Shown here: piece by piece, positions 33,623-45,594 of the stretch
Numbering within the stretch: position 1 is the first letter of the stretch
How the letters are laid out: each line of letters opens with the position of its first letter
Assembly (NCBI RefSeq): GCF_035046485.1
Contig: NC_085136.1
Location: 81,485,734-81,549,733 of the forward strand
DNA from: Aedes albopictus
Taxonomy: Eukaryota; Arthropoda; Insecta; Diptera; Culicidae
DNA length: 64,000 nt
Direction of reading: 5' to 3'
The notes under the pieces: generated by a model
Told to the model about the DNA's origin: nothing
The model's input: the letters and a program-made list of their open reading frames with translations, nothing else
Databases searched by the model: none
Made by a program: the position numbers and the translations under genes

Positions 33623-33950
33623 GTGGCTACGGTTAGGATAGCTCAGATCAATCTTCAGCACAATAGAACAGCAACGATCAATCTTTGCAGACTTATGCAA
33701 AATGGTACAGCCCAAGTGGCGTTAGTCCAGGAACCTTACTTTCGTAAGGGGAATTTCTGTCTAGGAAACCTTGTGAACCCGGTGTTTGCTACTTTCAGTA
33801 AACATGAAATAGCAAACTCGCGTGTCATTACTCGAGCATGTGTGCTTGTCAACAATGCAATCGTTGCTACACTCATCTCTGAACTGACCACTTGAGATGA
33901 ATGTGCTATCACAGTCGATGTATCTGTTGAAAACCTCAACAGGAAATACC
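33623..33950 (+). pseudogene. LINE ORF2 endonuclease fragment (LOA/R1-type), broken
   Basis: The N-terminal part of an apurinic-like endonuclease domain of a non-LTR retrotransposon is visible. RIAQINLQHNR is the first conserved block and VALVQEP the glutamate block. The domain nicks target DNA to prime reverse transcription. No ATG is seen at the start (the frame opens with GTG), so the start is lost or upstream. A TGA at 33893-33895 interrupts the domain. The same frame continues with recognisable sequence (DECAITVDVSVEN) until a hAT-like terminus cuts it at 33950. It is about 110 codons against a usual 900 or more for ORF2. Confidence 0.65.
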
Positions 33951-34165
33951 AAGGGCGTAGCCAGCTTTTCGGCCAGGGGGGGCGAGCACCCTTACACTGA
34001 AAACCACTTTGCAGTAACAAGGAGTTCAAATACTTCATCATTAAAAACAATAGTGAAGTATGAAATATGGGTGATTAACAGGAATGGTTCAATGGAAGAA
34101 TCGTATATGATTATAATCCTGAGGAATTCCTCAAGATATTGCTTCAGGAATTTCTTAACGAATGC
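33950..34165. mobile_element. hAT-like terminus and start of a degenerate GGAATTCC array
   Basis: CAAGGGCGTAGCCAGC at 33950 is followed by TTTTCGGCCAGGGGGGG, a G-rich subterminal stretch. By 34115 the sequence is a GAGGAATTCCTC-type repeat. The terminus interrupts the LINE endonuclease. The other end is not visible and may be lost or inside the assembly gap. Confidence 0.55.
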
Positions 34166-34590
34166 TGTTGGGGATCATACGTGAGAGCCTGGATCTCCAA
34201 GGGTTAAAACTAGACACGTAGAACACAAATCATTGTAACATACACCTAGCTATAATATCTACTTATACAACTATATTGTACTGCACATTCACACACATTT
34301 TGTATCTCACCGAAGCTGGAACACACAATAAATTTAGTATGAAATTGACTCTCGCGTAGTGCACACGTTTTATTGTCGCGGCACGGAAAGAAGATCCCCT
34401 ACATCTACTTCTCGTCGGTACGGACTCATCCACGTGCGGTGATCGATCCGTTTTACAGTGCAGTGCGTCGTTCTAAACCCTCGTAATCTCCCACCCTCTC
34501 TCGAAGTGCACCTTCTCGTTTTACGGCTGCCTATTTTTGAAGATCGCCAATCGTGGCGAATTTAGTGCGCGGTTAGTGATCGCGCCAACA
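34166..34590. mobile_element. Solo LTR with 5-bp target duplication AATGC
   Basis: The sequence begins TGTTGG and ends CCAACA. AATGC flanks it at 34161-34165 and 34591-34595. At 425 bp it contains an AATAAA at about 34328. TG...CA ends, 5-bp duplication and length fit a copia-type LTR left by LTR-LTR recombination. It sits inside the degenerate array, so it is younger than the array. Confidence 0.8.
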
Positions 34591-34595
34591 AATGC

Positions 34596-37109
34596 CATTA
34601 TGAATTTGAATTTATCCAGCAGTTTCTCCAGATTTTTTTTTAATATTTTTCCAGGTTATTTTAATGTAGATATTCCAGCAGAAATTAACTTCGGAAAACT
34701 TGCAGTAATTCCTTTGGGAATACCTTCAGAAATTTCTTCAATAATTCCTCCAGAAGTTTTATTACGAATTTCACCATGCATTCTTTTGAGAATTTCCTCA
34801 GTAATTCTTTACAAATATCATTTTTAATTCCACCAGAAATTCGTTTGAGAAGCTCCAGAAAATACTTTAAGAATTTCTCCCGGAATTCTTTCAAAAATTC
34901 CAATCAAACTAAGATTCCTTTCCTTGAGGAATACCTTAAGAAATTTTTGGAGAAATTTCTTCGAAAAATCCTTTAATGAATTCCTTCGGAATTACCGGAA
35001 AAAATTCTTTGAAAATTTCTAAAGGAATTCCTTTGGAAATTCCTGGAGGAATATCTTTGGAAGTTGCTAAAGGAATGCATACGGACATTTTTAAAGGAAT
35101 CAATTAAAAAATAATTTCAGGAATATATTTCGAAAATCCTTGAGGAATTCCACCGGAAATTCCTTGACAAATTCTTCAGAAATTTCTTGAGGAATTCCTT
35201 CATTTCTAAAGCTCCTTGAGAAATTCCATAAGACATTCCTTCGAGAGTTCTTCTACGATTTCCTTTAGAAGATTCTTCGCGAATTCCTTGAGGAATTTCT
35301 TTGAAATAGATTTAGAATATTCCTTGAGGAACTATTTCGGAGTTTTCGTGAGGAATTCTTCCAAAAATTCCTTGGAGAATATCTTCAAAAATTCTTGGAG
35401 GAATTCATCCGGAAATTTCTGTGAGAATTCCTTCCCAAATTCCTGAAGCAATTCTTTCGAAAATATTGAAAAAATCCACTAAAAGTCTCATGAGATATCC
35501 CTTCTGAAATTCCATAAGGAATTTCTTTAAAAATCTTTCAAAACTTCATTGAAACAATATTTCGGAAATTCCTGAAGAAATGCTTTTTGTGATTTTTTAT
35601 TTCCTAGAGGAACTCATTCAGAAATTCTTTGAAGAATTCCTTTAAAAATGCCTTGATATGGAAAATTCGGAAATTGTTAAAGGAGTTCGTTTGGAAATTT
35701 TTTTGACATATGTCAGAAATGTCTTGTGGAATACCTTCGGAAACTTCGTGAGAAATTGTTTGATAAGTTCGTTGAGGAATTTTTTCGTTTTTTTATAAAT
35801 ACTTCTTCAAACATTCCTTCAGAAATACGTTTGGGGATTATGTGAGAAAATCCTAAGGAATTTTTTTGAGGACAACCGTCAAAAATTTTTGGAGGAATTC
35901 TTTCGGAAATTTTTGGAGGTATTTCAAGGCAAATCCATAAGAAATTTCTTTGGAAATTCCGGGAGGGATTTTTTTGGAAATTCGTAGAGGAATTCCTTCG
36001 GAAATTCAGGAGAAAATCCTTTAAAAATTCCAGGAGAAATTCCTTTGAAAATTCCTGGTGGAATTTCTACGGAAATTCCTGGACAAACTCCTACGGAAAC
36101 TCATGGAGGAATTCTTTGGGAAAATCCTGGAGGAATTCCCTCGGAAATTCTTGGAGGAATTCCTTCGAGAATTCATGGAGGATTTCCTTCGGGAATTCCT
36201 GGAGGAATTTCTTCGGAAATTCCTGGAGTAATTCCTTCGGAAATACCTGGAGAAATTCCTTCCTGAAATTTCCGGAGGAATTCCTTCGGAAATTCATGGA
36301 GGAATTCCTTCAGAAAATCCTTGAGCGATTCCTTCGCAAAAGTCCTTGAGGAATTCCTTCTGAAATTTATGGAGGAACTCCTTCGGAAATTCATGAATTC
36401 CTGGAGAAATTCTTTCGAAAATTCCTGGTGGAATTCCTTCGGACATTCATGAAAGAATTCCTTCGGAAATTCCGGCAGGAAATGCTTTGAAAATTCCAGG
36501 TGAAATTCCTTTGAAAATCCCTGGAGGAATTCCACCGGAAATTACTGCAGGAATTCCCTCGGAAATTCCTGGAGGAATTCCTTCGAAAATTTATGAAGTA
36601 ATTCCTTCGGAAATTCATGGAGGAACTTCTTCGGAAAATGCTTTAGGATTTCCTTCGCAAAATTCCTGGTGGAATTCCTTCGGAAATTCATGGAGGAATG
36701 CCTTCGGTATTTCCTGGAGGAATTCCTCCGGAAATTCCTCGAGAAATTTCTTCGGAAATTCGTGGAGCGATTCCGTCGGAAAATTTCTGGAGGAATTCCT
36801 TTGGAAATTCATGTAGGAATTCCTTCGGAAAATTCTTTAGAAATTCCTTCGCGAAATTCCTAGAGGAATTCATTCGGAAATTCATGGAGGAATTTCTTCG
36901 GACATTTATGGAGGAATTCCTTCGGAAATTCCAGGAGGACATCCTTTAAAAATTCCAAGAGGAATTCCTTTGAAAATTCCTAGTAGAATTTCTTCGGAAA
37001 TTCTTGGAGGAATTTCTTCGGAAATTCGTAGAGGAATTCCCTCGGAAAGTTTCTGGAGGAATTCCGTCGGAAATTCATGGAGGCATTCCTTCGGAAAATC
37101 CTTTAGAAA
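34596..37109. repeat. Degenerate to moderately conserved GGAATTCC-type array
   Basis: From 34600 to about 35900 the repeat is heavily diverged (GAAATTCCTTGAGGAATT type). From about 36000 to the gap it becomes regular, with a 24-bp rhythm of two GGAATTCC-like cores and spacers TTCG and TGGA. All frames of up to 120 codons are by-products. The array runs into the assembly gap. Confidence 0.75.
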
Positions 37110-37609
37110 NNNNNNNNNNNNNNNNNNNNNNNNNNNNNNNNNNNNNNNNNNNNNNNNNNNNNNNNNNNNNNNNNNNNNNNNNNNNNNNNNNNNNNNNNNN
37201 NNNNNNNNNNNNNNNNNNNNNNNNNNNNNNNNNNNNNNNNNNNNNNNNNNNNNNNNNNNNNNNNNNNNNNNNNNNNNNNNNNNNNNNNNNNNNNNNNNNN
37301 NNNNNNNNNNNNNNNNNNNNNNNNNNNNNNNNNNNNNNNNNNNNNNNNNNNNNNNNNNNNNNNNNNNNNNNNNNNNNNNNNNNNNNNNNNNNNNNNNNNN
37401 NNNNNNNNNNNNNNNNNNNNNNNNNNNNNNNNNNNNNNNNNNNNNNNNNNNNNNNNNNNNNNNNNNNNNNNNNNNNNNNNNNNNNNNNNNNNNNNNNNNN
37501 NNNNNNNNNNNNNNNNNNNNNNNNNNNNNNNNNNNNNNNNNNNNNNNNNNNNNNNNNNNNNNNNNNNNNNNNNNNNNNNNNNNNNNNNNNNNNNNNNNNN
37601 NNNNNNNNN
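37110..37609. other. Assembly gap, exactly 500 N
   Basis: The run of 500 N is a conventional placeholder, so the true distance is unknown. Protein-like frames crossing it are meaningless. The gap starts inside the tandem array, a usual cause of assembly breaks. Confidence 0.98.
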
Positions 37610-38062
37610 TATCCCAAGTTCTTTTGATATCGTTCCTTCTATAAGTGAAGGTATGCAGAGCTCCAGATATTAGGTCTAGTTGATTTGAAGAATAGTTTCT
37701 AACTAATCGTTTGAAAAAATAACAATCCTAGTAACTAAGGGATAGCTAGGGACACCTACGGCCACGGCACGGCATAAATATCACAAGGCAGGCTAGTAAC
37801 CTATGTAAACATAAATTTTGGATGTAAACATGTGACGTCATTCTAATCGTTCTTCACATGATCAAATTGATGTGGAGTACTAGATCGCCTTTGAATGATT
37901 TGAATTACGTCATCAAAAAACTGTCAGTTTTTCGGAAGATATCACCTTCTAAATGTTGTACACCTTGCCTACGGCGATTGCCTTGTTGGCACTAACGGTT
38001 GCGCCGGGTTGCTTCGTCTTCACCCCTTCTCAATCGTTTAATCCAAGGGAACGTCGCAGATC
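37610..38062 (-). other. 3' flank of the copia pseudogene
   Basis: On the minus strand the copia frame ends at 38063. About 30 bp further lies a purine-rich stretch GAGAAGGGGTGAAG (plus 38017-38030) in the position of a polypurine tract. What follows does not start with a recognisable TGTTGG LTR. The rest is AT-rich and unassigned. Confidence 0.4.
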
Positions 38063-38480
38063 TCAGAAACGAAAAGTATCTAACGCTTTAGTGAGCATAT
38101 CCGCAAGTTGGTCCTGAGAGCTCATCGGCTCGATTTGGAGTCGTCCTACTTCCATGTGGTCATGAAGAAAATGATGCTTGACATCAATATGCTTTCTGCG
38201 TTTCGTCTCTCACTTCTTGGCCATACTGATGCAGCCATGGTTGTCCTCGTAGATAATGACTGATTTCATCGTAATCTTCAGGTTATCAAGGATCCCTGTC
38301 CACCAATTCGCTTCGGATGCTGCTGCGCTTAGAGCAACGTATTCAGCTTCGCTTGAAGATGTTGCCAGCGTCGTCTGCTTCTTACTCGACCATGACACGG
38401 TTGCTCTCCGAAGACCTTGAACAAGTAGCCACTAACGGATTTTCGGTCCTCGGTATCCGTTGCCCAATCGACATCTGCAA
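38063..38480 (-). pseudogene. Copia RNase H segment
   Basis: A conserved opening block (GFADVDWATDTEDRKSVSGY) is followed by a frameshift near 38400, then WSSKKQTTLATSSSEAEY and a C-terminal block ending near the TGA. RNase H degrades the RNA strand during reverse transcription. This is the best-preserved part of the pseudogene. Confidence 0.85.
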
Positions 38481-38589
38481 ATCCCACCAGCGGTTCTGCA
38501 GCTTTTTCACGTCTGCATTCAAAACAGAGCCCTTGCGTCCCTTGCAGGTATCGTGCTATCCTGCTGGAAACGTCCCATGTAGCTCACCG

Positions 38590-39340
38590 ATAGTAGCAAA
38601 TGGCTGGACGCACACACAACATGGTGTACATCATACTACCCTGCAGCTCTCTATACTGTTCCTTCGTCAATGGTCCGTCACGCTTCAGTTGGAGTCCCTT
38701 CTCCATTGGGGTTTTGCAAGAATTGCAGTTTACCATATTGAATCGCTACAGAATCTTTGTTACTTGGGCCTCATGTGAAAGTCGAAGTGTTCCTTCCTCA
38801 CGATTGTACACCAGCTTCATACCCAAGAAGTAGTTCGCCTCGCCGAAGTCGGTTACTTGAATACGTCTGCGAAAGTTCTTTCTTGAGCCTCACGATTGAA
38901 GTCAGCTTCCTTCCAGCTATAAACAGGTCGTCCACGTATATAATGATGATCAGCTCGTTCGCTGGCGTGCATTTGATGTACAGGCAGTAGTCGTGGGATG
39001 ACGGAGTGCATCCCATCTTCAGCACCTGTTTATTCAGCCGCTCGTTCCAGCAGCGAGGAGACTGTCTTAGTCCATACAAGGACTTCTGTGGCTTACACAC
39101 CATGCCTTGATTCGCTTTTGCGCCGTCCGAAACCGCCATTTAAATATCCTCCTTCAGGTCACCATGAAGGAACGCTGTTTTCACGTCCATCTGGTGGAAC
39201 AGGAAAAGATTATGCATTCCGACAGCCTGGACAGTATCAGCACCAGCACCAACACCAGCAAACGAGCCTTCTGTTTAGCGTACTTCCTTGCCGTTGGTGT
39301 TCTCCTTCACACGAAACACCCATTTCGACTGAAGCGGCTT
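38590..39340 (-). pseudogene. Copia reverse transcriptase segment
   Basis: DVKTAFLHGDL (about 39165-39195) precedes a TAA stop at 39140-39142. Then follow KSLYGLRQSPRCWNERL and the catalytic block YVDDLFIAG near 38930. A frameshift lies near 38850, after which EANYFLGMKL and HEAQVTKIL resume in another frame up to a further stop. The two catalytic Asp of YVDD are present, but the domain is split. Confidence 0.85.
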
Positions 39341-39779
39341 GATGCTTCGAGAACAGCGTTGCAATTTCCACACTTGGTTCGCCTTTACCGAATCCAGTTC
39401 GTCTTGAACGGCTTTCAGCCAAAGGGTACAGTGGTCTCAGCATCCGATCAAGCTTCCGATATCGTTGTAGCAGTTAGAGACATCTGTAATACAAGGACCG
39501 GCAGAAACAGCTCCGTACCCGGTAAAGAAACTGAGATCTTGCGCTCTCGTTCGCTGCACCTCAGCAACGGTTGACGCTCGGATTCACGTTGTTCTAGTTG
39601 CGAAGGGAGCGCCCCAATGTTGGTGGAGTCTACAGTCTCGTCAGTCGCGTCGTGATCTTCATCAGCATCCGATTTGGGTTGCCATCACCAGCATTGAGAT
39701 CACCTTCCCCTCTTGCTTGGGAGGGATACACACCACCTATGGAGAATCCTTCTTCTCAGGACGCGTGGAGCTTCTTGCG

Positions 39780-40473
39780 CTGTAGATATGGTATCCAGAC
39801 GTAGGCTTTACACCCGAAGACACGAAGTTTCCTCAAACACGGTTTGCTCCCATACCAGGATTGAGCAGGGCTGCCGTCGGGGTTCGATTGATGAGGTAGA
39901 CAGCGGTGAGGACTGCTTCTGGCAACATCATCTTAGGAATACTCGACTCGACCGACCAGCATGGAGCGAACCCTTTCAACCACAGTTCGGTTGAACCTTT
40001 CCGCAACGTCATTTTGCTGTGGCGTGTATGCCACCGTAGGTTCGATGGCTATCTTTTTGTGCATTTGATGCATACCCACGTCCTTGGGCCACCGTCAAAC
40101 ATGAAATTTTGAAGCCGAACTTCGCCGTCGCCATGACTTTATATTCCTGGAACATGCTGAAGACCTCGGAGTGGGCATGGCCATCGATGAAGCTCACGAA
40201 GTAGCGGGATCCGTCCCAAGCAGGGGGGTCGATAGAACCACACACGTTCGAGTGGATCCTTTCCAGGGGCCTGGTCGATCGATCACGAGATCCGCTGAAA
40301 GGGTCGCGGCATTGCTTCCCTTGCACACAAGCGTCGCAGAATTTCAGCTTGCCTCCACGAAATTCAGCTCCAGTCACCAGGTTATTCGATGCCATAACCT
40401 TCTCTCCTGGCTCGCTCAAATGTCCAAGCCGCCTGTGCCAGAGCTCATCTGTCTCCAACATGCACAAGTTCAC
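39780..40473 (-). pseudogene. Copia pre-integrase and integrase segment
   Basis: The zinc-binding HRRLGH and CDACVQGK motifs lead into the core (HSNVCGSI, GSRYFVSFIDGH). The expected third-acid context QQNDVAERFNRT is found near 39990. Frames change around 40010-40050 and a TAA interrupts near 39940. The Asp-to-Asn change in the first acidic block would by itself inactivate strand transfer. Confidence 0.8.
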
Positions 40474-41387
40474 GGTCGGGCGTTCCAGGTCAATTTCCAG
40501 CTCGTGGCGATAGCTTCCCCGTCTTTCTTCAATATTACAACCTGTACGCCAGCCATGACGAGCTTCTTCACGGACATCAAATTGTCGCGCAACTCCAGGA
40601 TACGTACGTCCTTCATGTGCAACGGGAATTGTTTGTTGCTGTTGCCATGGAGCTCACCGATCGTTATCGCAAGAAGAGATTGGCCTTCTTTGGCAACGTT
40701 TTTAACAATCGGCTGAGCTCCAGCTTCCGGACCACCGAAATCGCTTTGCTGTCGTTGACCACCTCACTGGATCCGGAATCGAGCTTGAAGACAATCTTGC
40801 CACTCTTCGGCTTGATGTTGCCCCGGCTCGCCACAAATCTTACTGCTTTCCGCTGATTGGCCGCCGCGTTAGCTTTACCGGCCTTCTGTCGACAGTTCTT
40901 CTTGCTACACTTGTGGCACTTACCCTGGAAGGGTTTCTTCGTTTTGTCGCCGGAAAATGCAGCCCCTTTGGCCTCGCCATCTCCTCCGTTTCGCTCTTAA
41001 CGTTTCAAATCTTCAGATGACAGCTGCTCCTTCACGACTTCTCACGGTCTCATCGTTCAGCTTCAGTCGGTTGAGCTGCTTCCGGACCAGGTATTGCGAT
41101 GCGATCCAATAGACTTGGTTGCGAACGATGCTCCGAGGGCTGCCCCCGTCGACTTCTCCCGGATGACCTCCAAACACTCGTTGGTCAGGAAACTCACTAT
41201 TAACGCCTTCTTCGCCTTCCGGTTCGCTTCTTCGAACTTGACCTTCTCCGTCGTAACTTCTAGGGGCATTCTCCGTCAAATTCTTCAACACGCCGACCGA
41301 ATCCAGGTGGATCTTCACTCTGATGCTCCAATGTTGGAAATCCGGTCTGCCTTTGAATTGCGGAATTCCGCCTGTAGTGTTCACCAT

Positions 41388-42493
41388 GGTTTATTTAAGG
41401 AATTCTCCAGGCATTGCTTCTGGGATTTTTCCAACCATTCTTTCTGGAATTCATCCAGGATTTCCTTCCAGCATTCCTTGAGGAACTCCTTATGAGTTTC
41501 CTTCAAGAATTTCTTCCCGGACTTTTTCCAGAGTTTCTGTAGGAATTCCTTCCATGGTTTTTGCAGGTGCGATTCCCCCGGAAAGTTCTTCCTGGATTCC
41601 TAAACTTCCTCCAGGAACCTTTTCTGCAATTATTCCAGGCATTCTTTCCAGGATTCAGCAAGGAACTCCTTTCAAGATATATCCGAAAACTCCTTCAAAG
41701 ATTCCTCCGGGAACTCTTTCCGCAATTCTTCCACGAACTCCATCCGTAAGTACTACGGAAAATTCTTCCAGGATTCCTCCTTGAACTCCTCCGAAAGAGT
41801 TGCGTTTTTTTGCAATTACTCATGGACCTACTTCTACAGTTCTGAAATAAAAAATCTTCCATGAGATTCTAATAACATTTTTACAGGACTTCCTCGAGAT
41901 ATTCCTCCTGTAGTTTGAGGATTTCCTTACGGCATTCTTCCAGGAACTCCTTATGAGCTCCCTCATAAGGTTTTTTCCAGGATTCCTCAAGGAATTCCTT
42001 CCATGATTCTTGCGGAAGCTCTTTCCACGATACCTCCGAAAAGTCCTTCCTGAATACCTCCAGGAACTCCTTATGGGCTTGCTCCAGGAACCTCTCCTGC
42101 GATTCCTCAAGGAATTCTTTTCAGGATTTCTCCACAAGCTACTTTTTACACCAGGGTGCGATGACGTCACGATTTCGATTCCCGCATCTTGTACCAATGT
42201 TTAGGGAACCCAAATGCATTGTCAATGGGGGAACTCAATTGATGTTGGCTGCAAACAATCATATTGGGTGGGAATAGGGATGTCATATACGTGACTTTTC
42301 AAATTCCTCCGTGAACTACTCCATTGGTGACTACTGCGGAAAATCCTTCCGGGATTGTTCTAGGACTTTCTTCTGAAAATTCTCCGAAAGGGTTGTGGAA
42401 TTCTTCAAAAAATTCCTGGAAATGCACTAGAAGTTCATCACGGATTTCTTTATAGACATGCTTATGGAGCTCTGCAAAAAAACTTCCGTGAGT
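41388..42493. repeat. Degenerate GGAATTCC-type array, left of hAT-like MITE
   Basis: TTCCTCCAGGAACTCCTT-type words recur with a 12/24-bp rhythm, diverged. The array starts directly at the gag start codon of the copia pseudogene. Positions 42130-42300 are less repeat-like. Confidence 0.6.
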
Positions 42494-42896
42494 CAAGGAT
42501 GGGAACACTCACTTGCAAAGTGTTACACTCACTTGCTATTTTCTCAGCTCAGAAGCGTTCAATCAAGAAACGATGTATGGACGACTTTTGCATTGTGGTT
42601 TTGTATATAACTTTGCTGAATAGAGTAGGGGTCGCACACGCATACCGAAGTCGGAAGGAAGCTGAGAAGGCAACTCTCCACGAGGTGAATGTAAATTACA
42701 CTTACCTCGTGGAGAGTCGCTTTTACAACTCTGTCACGACTTTGTTATGCGTGTGCGACCCCTACTCTATTCGGCAAAGTTTTAGACAAAACCACAATGC
42801 AAAAGTCGTCCATACATCGTTTCTTGATTGAACGCTTCTGAGCTGAGAAAATAGCAAGTGAGTGTAATTCTTTGCAAGTGAGTGTTCCCATCCCTG
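42494..42896. mobile_element. hAT-like palindromic MITE with 8-bp target CCGTGAGT
   Basis: CCGTGAGT at 42486-42493 is repeated at 42897-42904. The ends CAAGGATGGGAACACTCACT and the complement of CAGGGATGGGAACACTCACT differ at one base. The arms of about 200 bp are nearly perfect, meeting near 42700 around CTCTCCACGAGGT. An 8-bp duplication and CAGGGATGGGAA ends are typical of hAT. A 110-codon frame (42499-42831) is accidental. Confidence 0.9.
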
Positions 42897-42904
42897 CCGT
42901 GAGT

Positions 42905-45590
42905 TTCTAATAACATTTTTACTGGACTTCTCTTAGATATTCCTCCAGTAGTTTTAGGATTTCTACAGCAGTTCCTTCTTGGATTTCTTCAAGAATTCTT
43001 ACCGGAATTTATCCAGGATTTTCTTCCGGCATTCCTCCAGGAACTCCTTATGAGCTTTTTACAAGAACTTCTTCCCGGTTTTTCTCGGAAAGACCATCTT
43101 GGACTCCTTCAGGAACTCATTCTGGGCTTCCTCCAGGAACCTCTTCTGCGATTCTTCCAGGTATTCTTTCAAGTATTCTGCAAGGAACTCCTTCCAAGAT
43201 TCCTCCAGGAACTCCTTCCGAAATTTACCCACAAACTCCTTCCGGGAATATTTTAGGACTTGCTCTTGGAATACCTCCGAAAGGGTTGTGAAATTCTTCC
43301 AAAAGTTCCAGGGAAATACGCCGAAAGCTCATTCCGGAATTCACCCGGAGTTTATACAATTTCTATTGACATACTTCTGGAGTTCTGCAAAAAATATCTT
43401 CCATGAGTTACTAATAACATTTTTACAGAACTTCCTCAGTAGTTTTAGTTTTTCTACAGGAGTTCCTTCTGGGAATTTTCCAAGATTTATTTCTGGATTT
43501 AATCCAGGACTTCTTCCGGCATTCCTTCAGAAATTCCCTGTGAGCTTCCTACAAAAATTTCTTTCCGGATTTCTTCCAGGATTCCTGTAGGAATTCCTTC
43601 CATGATTCTTGCAGGAGCTCTTTCCGCTATTCCTCCGGAAAGTTCTTCCTGGATTCCTCCAGAAACCTCTTCTACGATTCCTCCAGGCATTCTTGCCAGG
43701 ATTCAGCGAGGAATTCCTTCCTAGGTTCCTCCGGAAATTCCTTCAAAGATTTCTCCGGAAACTACTTCCGAAATTCCTCCGTGAACTCCATCCGTGCCTA
43801 CTGCGGAAAATTCTTCTGTGATTATTTTGGAAGTTAGAGTTTAGAAACATTTGCGGAAAATTTCCTATGAAATACGCCGAGATTTCATTACGGAATTCCT
43901 CCCGGAGCAACTGTAGTTTCTTAGGGAAATACTTCAGGAGTTCCGCAAAAAAAAACCTGCCATGGGTTTCTTATATCATTTTTACGGGACTTCCCTGAGA
44001 AATTCTTCCAACTCCTCATGAGCTTCCTACAAGAACTTCTTTCCGGATTTTTTGCCAGAATTCCTCAAGGAATTCCTTCCACGATTCTTGCAAGAGCTTC
44101 TTCCACGATTTCTCCGGAAAGTCCCTCCTGGATTCCTTCAAGAACTCCTTTTGGACTTTCTCCAGGGACCTCGACTGCGATTCCTCCAAGTATTTTTTCC
44201 AGGATTCTGCAAGCAACTATTTCCAAGATTCCTCCGGGAACTCCCTACGAGACTCGTCCGCGAAATCTATCCATAGCTCCTGCGGAAAAACCTTCCGGGG
44301 TTATTTTAGGAGTATCTCCTGGAATTCATTCGAAAGAGTTGCGCAGTTCTTCTAAATGTTCGTAGGAAATACGCCGGAAGTTCCTTACGGAATTCTTCCC
44401 GGAGCTTATGCAGTTCCCTATAAAAAATACTTCAGGAGTTCCGCAAAAAAATCTTCCATGAGTTTCTAGTAACATTTTCACAGGACTTCTCTGAGAAATT
44501 CCTCCAGTAGTTTTACGATTTCTCCAAGAGTTCCTTCTGAGATTTCTCTATGAATTGTTTCTGGAATTCATCCAGGATTATCTTCTGGAATTTATATAGG
44601 AATGATTTTCCTACAAGAGCTTCTTCGCGGATTTTTCCAGGATTCCTCTAGGAATTCCTTCCATGATTCTTGCGGGAGCGATTTTCCCGGAAAGTTCTTC
44701 CTGGATTCCTCCAGGAACTTCTTCTGCGATTCCTCCAGGGATTCTTTATAGGATTTAGCGAAGAAGTTCCTTCTTCCAAGATTCCTCTGGAAACTTCTTC
44801 AATGATTTCTCCGTTAACTGCTTGCGAAATTCCTCCGCGACCTCCATCCGTGGCTTTTGCGGAAAACTTTTCCGGGATAAATTTAGAAGTTTCTCCTGGA
44901 ATCCTTCGAAAGGATTGTGGGATTCTTCCAACTCTAATAACAATTTCATGGGATTTTCCGGAGAATTTCCTCTAATGTTTTAAGAATTTCTCCAGGACTT
45001 GCTTTCAGCATTCCTCCAGGGACTCCTTGTGAGTTTTCTATAAAAACTTCTCCCAGAAATTCTGACTACAGTTTCTCTAGGAACTCGTTCCTGGATTCTA
45101 CAGGGAACTCTTTCCGCGTTACATCAGGACAGTCCTTATGGGACTCTTCCACCATCTCCGAGATTCTTGCAGAGACTTCTTCTAGGCTTCGTCCGGGGGC
45201 TTCTTCTAGGATTCCTCCTGGATTTTTTTCTAGGACTCTAAAAGGAACTTTTTCTGAAAATCCACCGGGAACTCAATTCGTATTTCCTTCGAAAAGTCAT
45301 TTCGGGATTTTTCAGAAGTTTGAGGCACTGGAAGAATTTCAGAAGAAACTAAAAACAAAAATCCCTGCCCTAGAATCTCAGAAGTAATTCCTGGTGAAAT
45401 CTCAGAAAGAATTTGTGGGGGATTCTCGAAACTCCAATAGGAATCCCATAAGAGTTTCTGTAAGAATCAAGAAAAGAGCTCCTGGAGGCACCCCAGATGT
45501 AATCTCTTTAGGAATCTTTAAGAATCTTGAATTCCCGGAGGAATCCCAGAGTGAACTTCAGAAAGAAGTTCTGGAGAAATGTAATTTACC
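42905..45590. repeat. Degenerate GGAATTCC-type array, right part
   Basis: This continues the array as TTCCTCCAGGAA, CTTCCGGAATT and GAATTCCTTCCATGATTC words. A longer period is also visible: a block including TTCTAATAACATTTTTACAG and TCCATGATTCTTGC recurs near 41865/42005, 42905, 43410/43600 and 44475/44670. Orientation flips near 45330. Confidence 0.6.
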
Positions 45591-45594
45591 ATCT

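Larger units (their letters stand above)
38063..41387 (-). pseudogene. Ty1/copia gag-pol polyprotein pseudogene
   Basis: Domains appear in canonical copia order on the minus strand. Gag starts with an ATG at 41387. Next come a degraded zinc knuckle (CHKCSKKNC, about 40900) and a protease DSG motif (about 40775). The integrase zinc region has HRRLGH and CDACVQGK (about 40330-40440), and the integrase core runs to about 39800. Reverse transcriptase carries YVDDL (about 38930), and RNase H ends at a TGA at 38063-38065. The frame is broken many times: for example a TAA at 39140-39142 in reverse transcriptase, another stop near 38755, and a frameshift near 38400. The first integrase Asp block reads HSNVCG, with Asn where Asp is expected. 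At 3.3 kb it is shorter than usual. It cannot make functional enzyme. Confidence 0.9.

Noticed and set aside
36970..37644. Reading frames of 180-224 codons crossing the N run
   Set aside because: They consist mainly of unknown residues from the 500-N gap.
39107..40716. Plus-strand frames of 155 and 181 codons
   Set aside because: They are antisense shadows of the copia polyprotein, which reads with proper domains on the minus strand.
42499..42831. 110-codon frame as a gene
   Set aside because: It lies entirely within the palindromic hAT-like MITE and reads through both arms.
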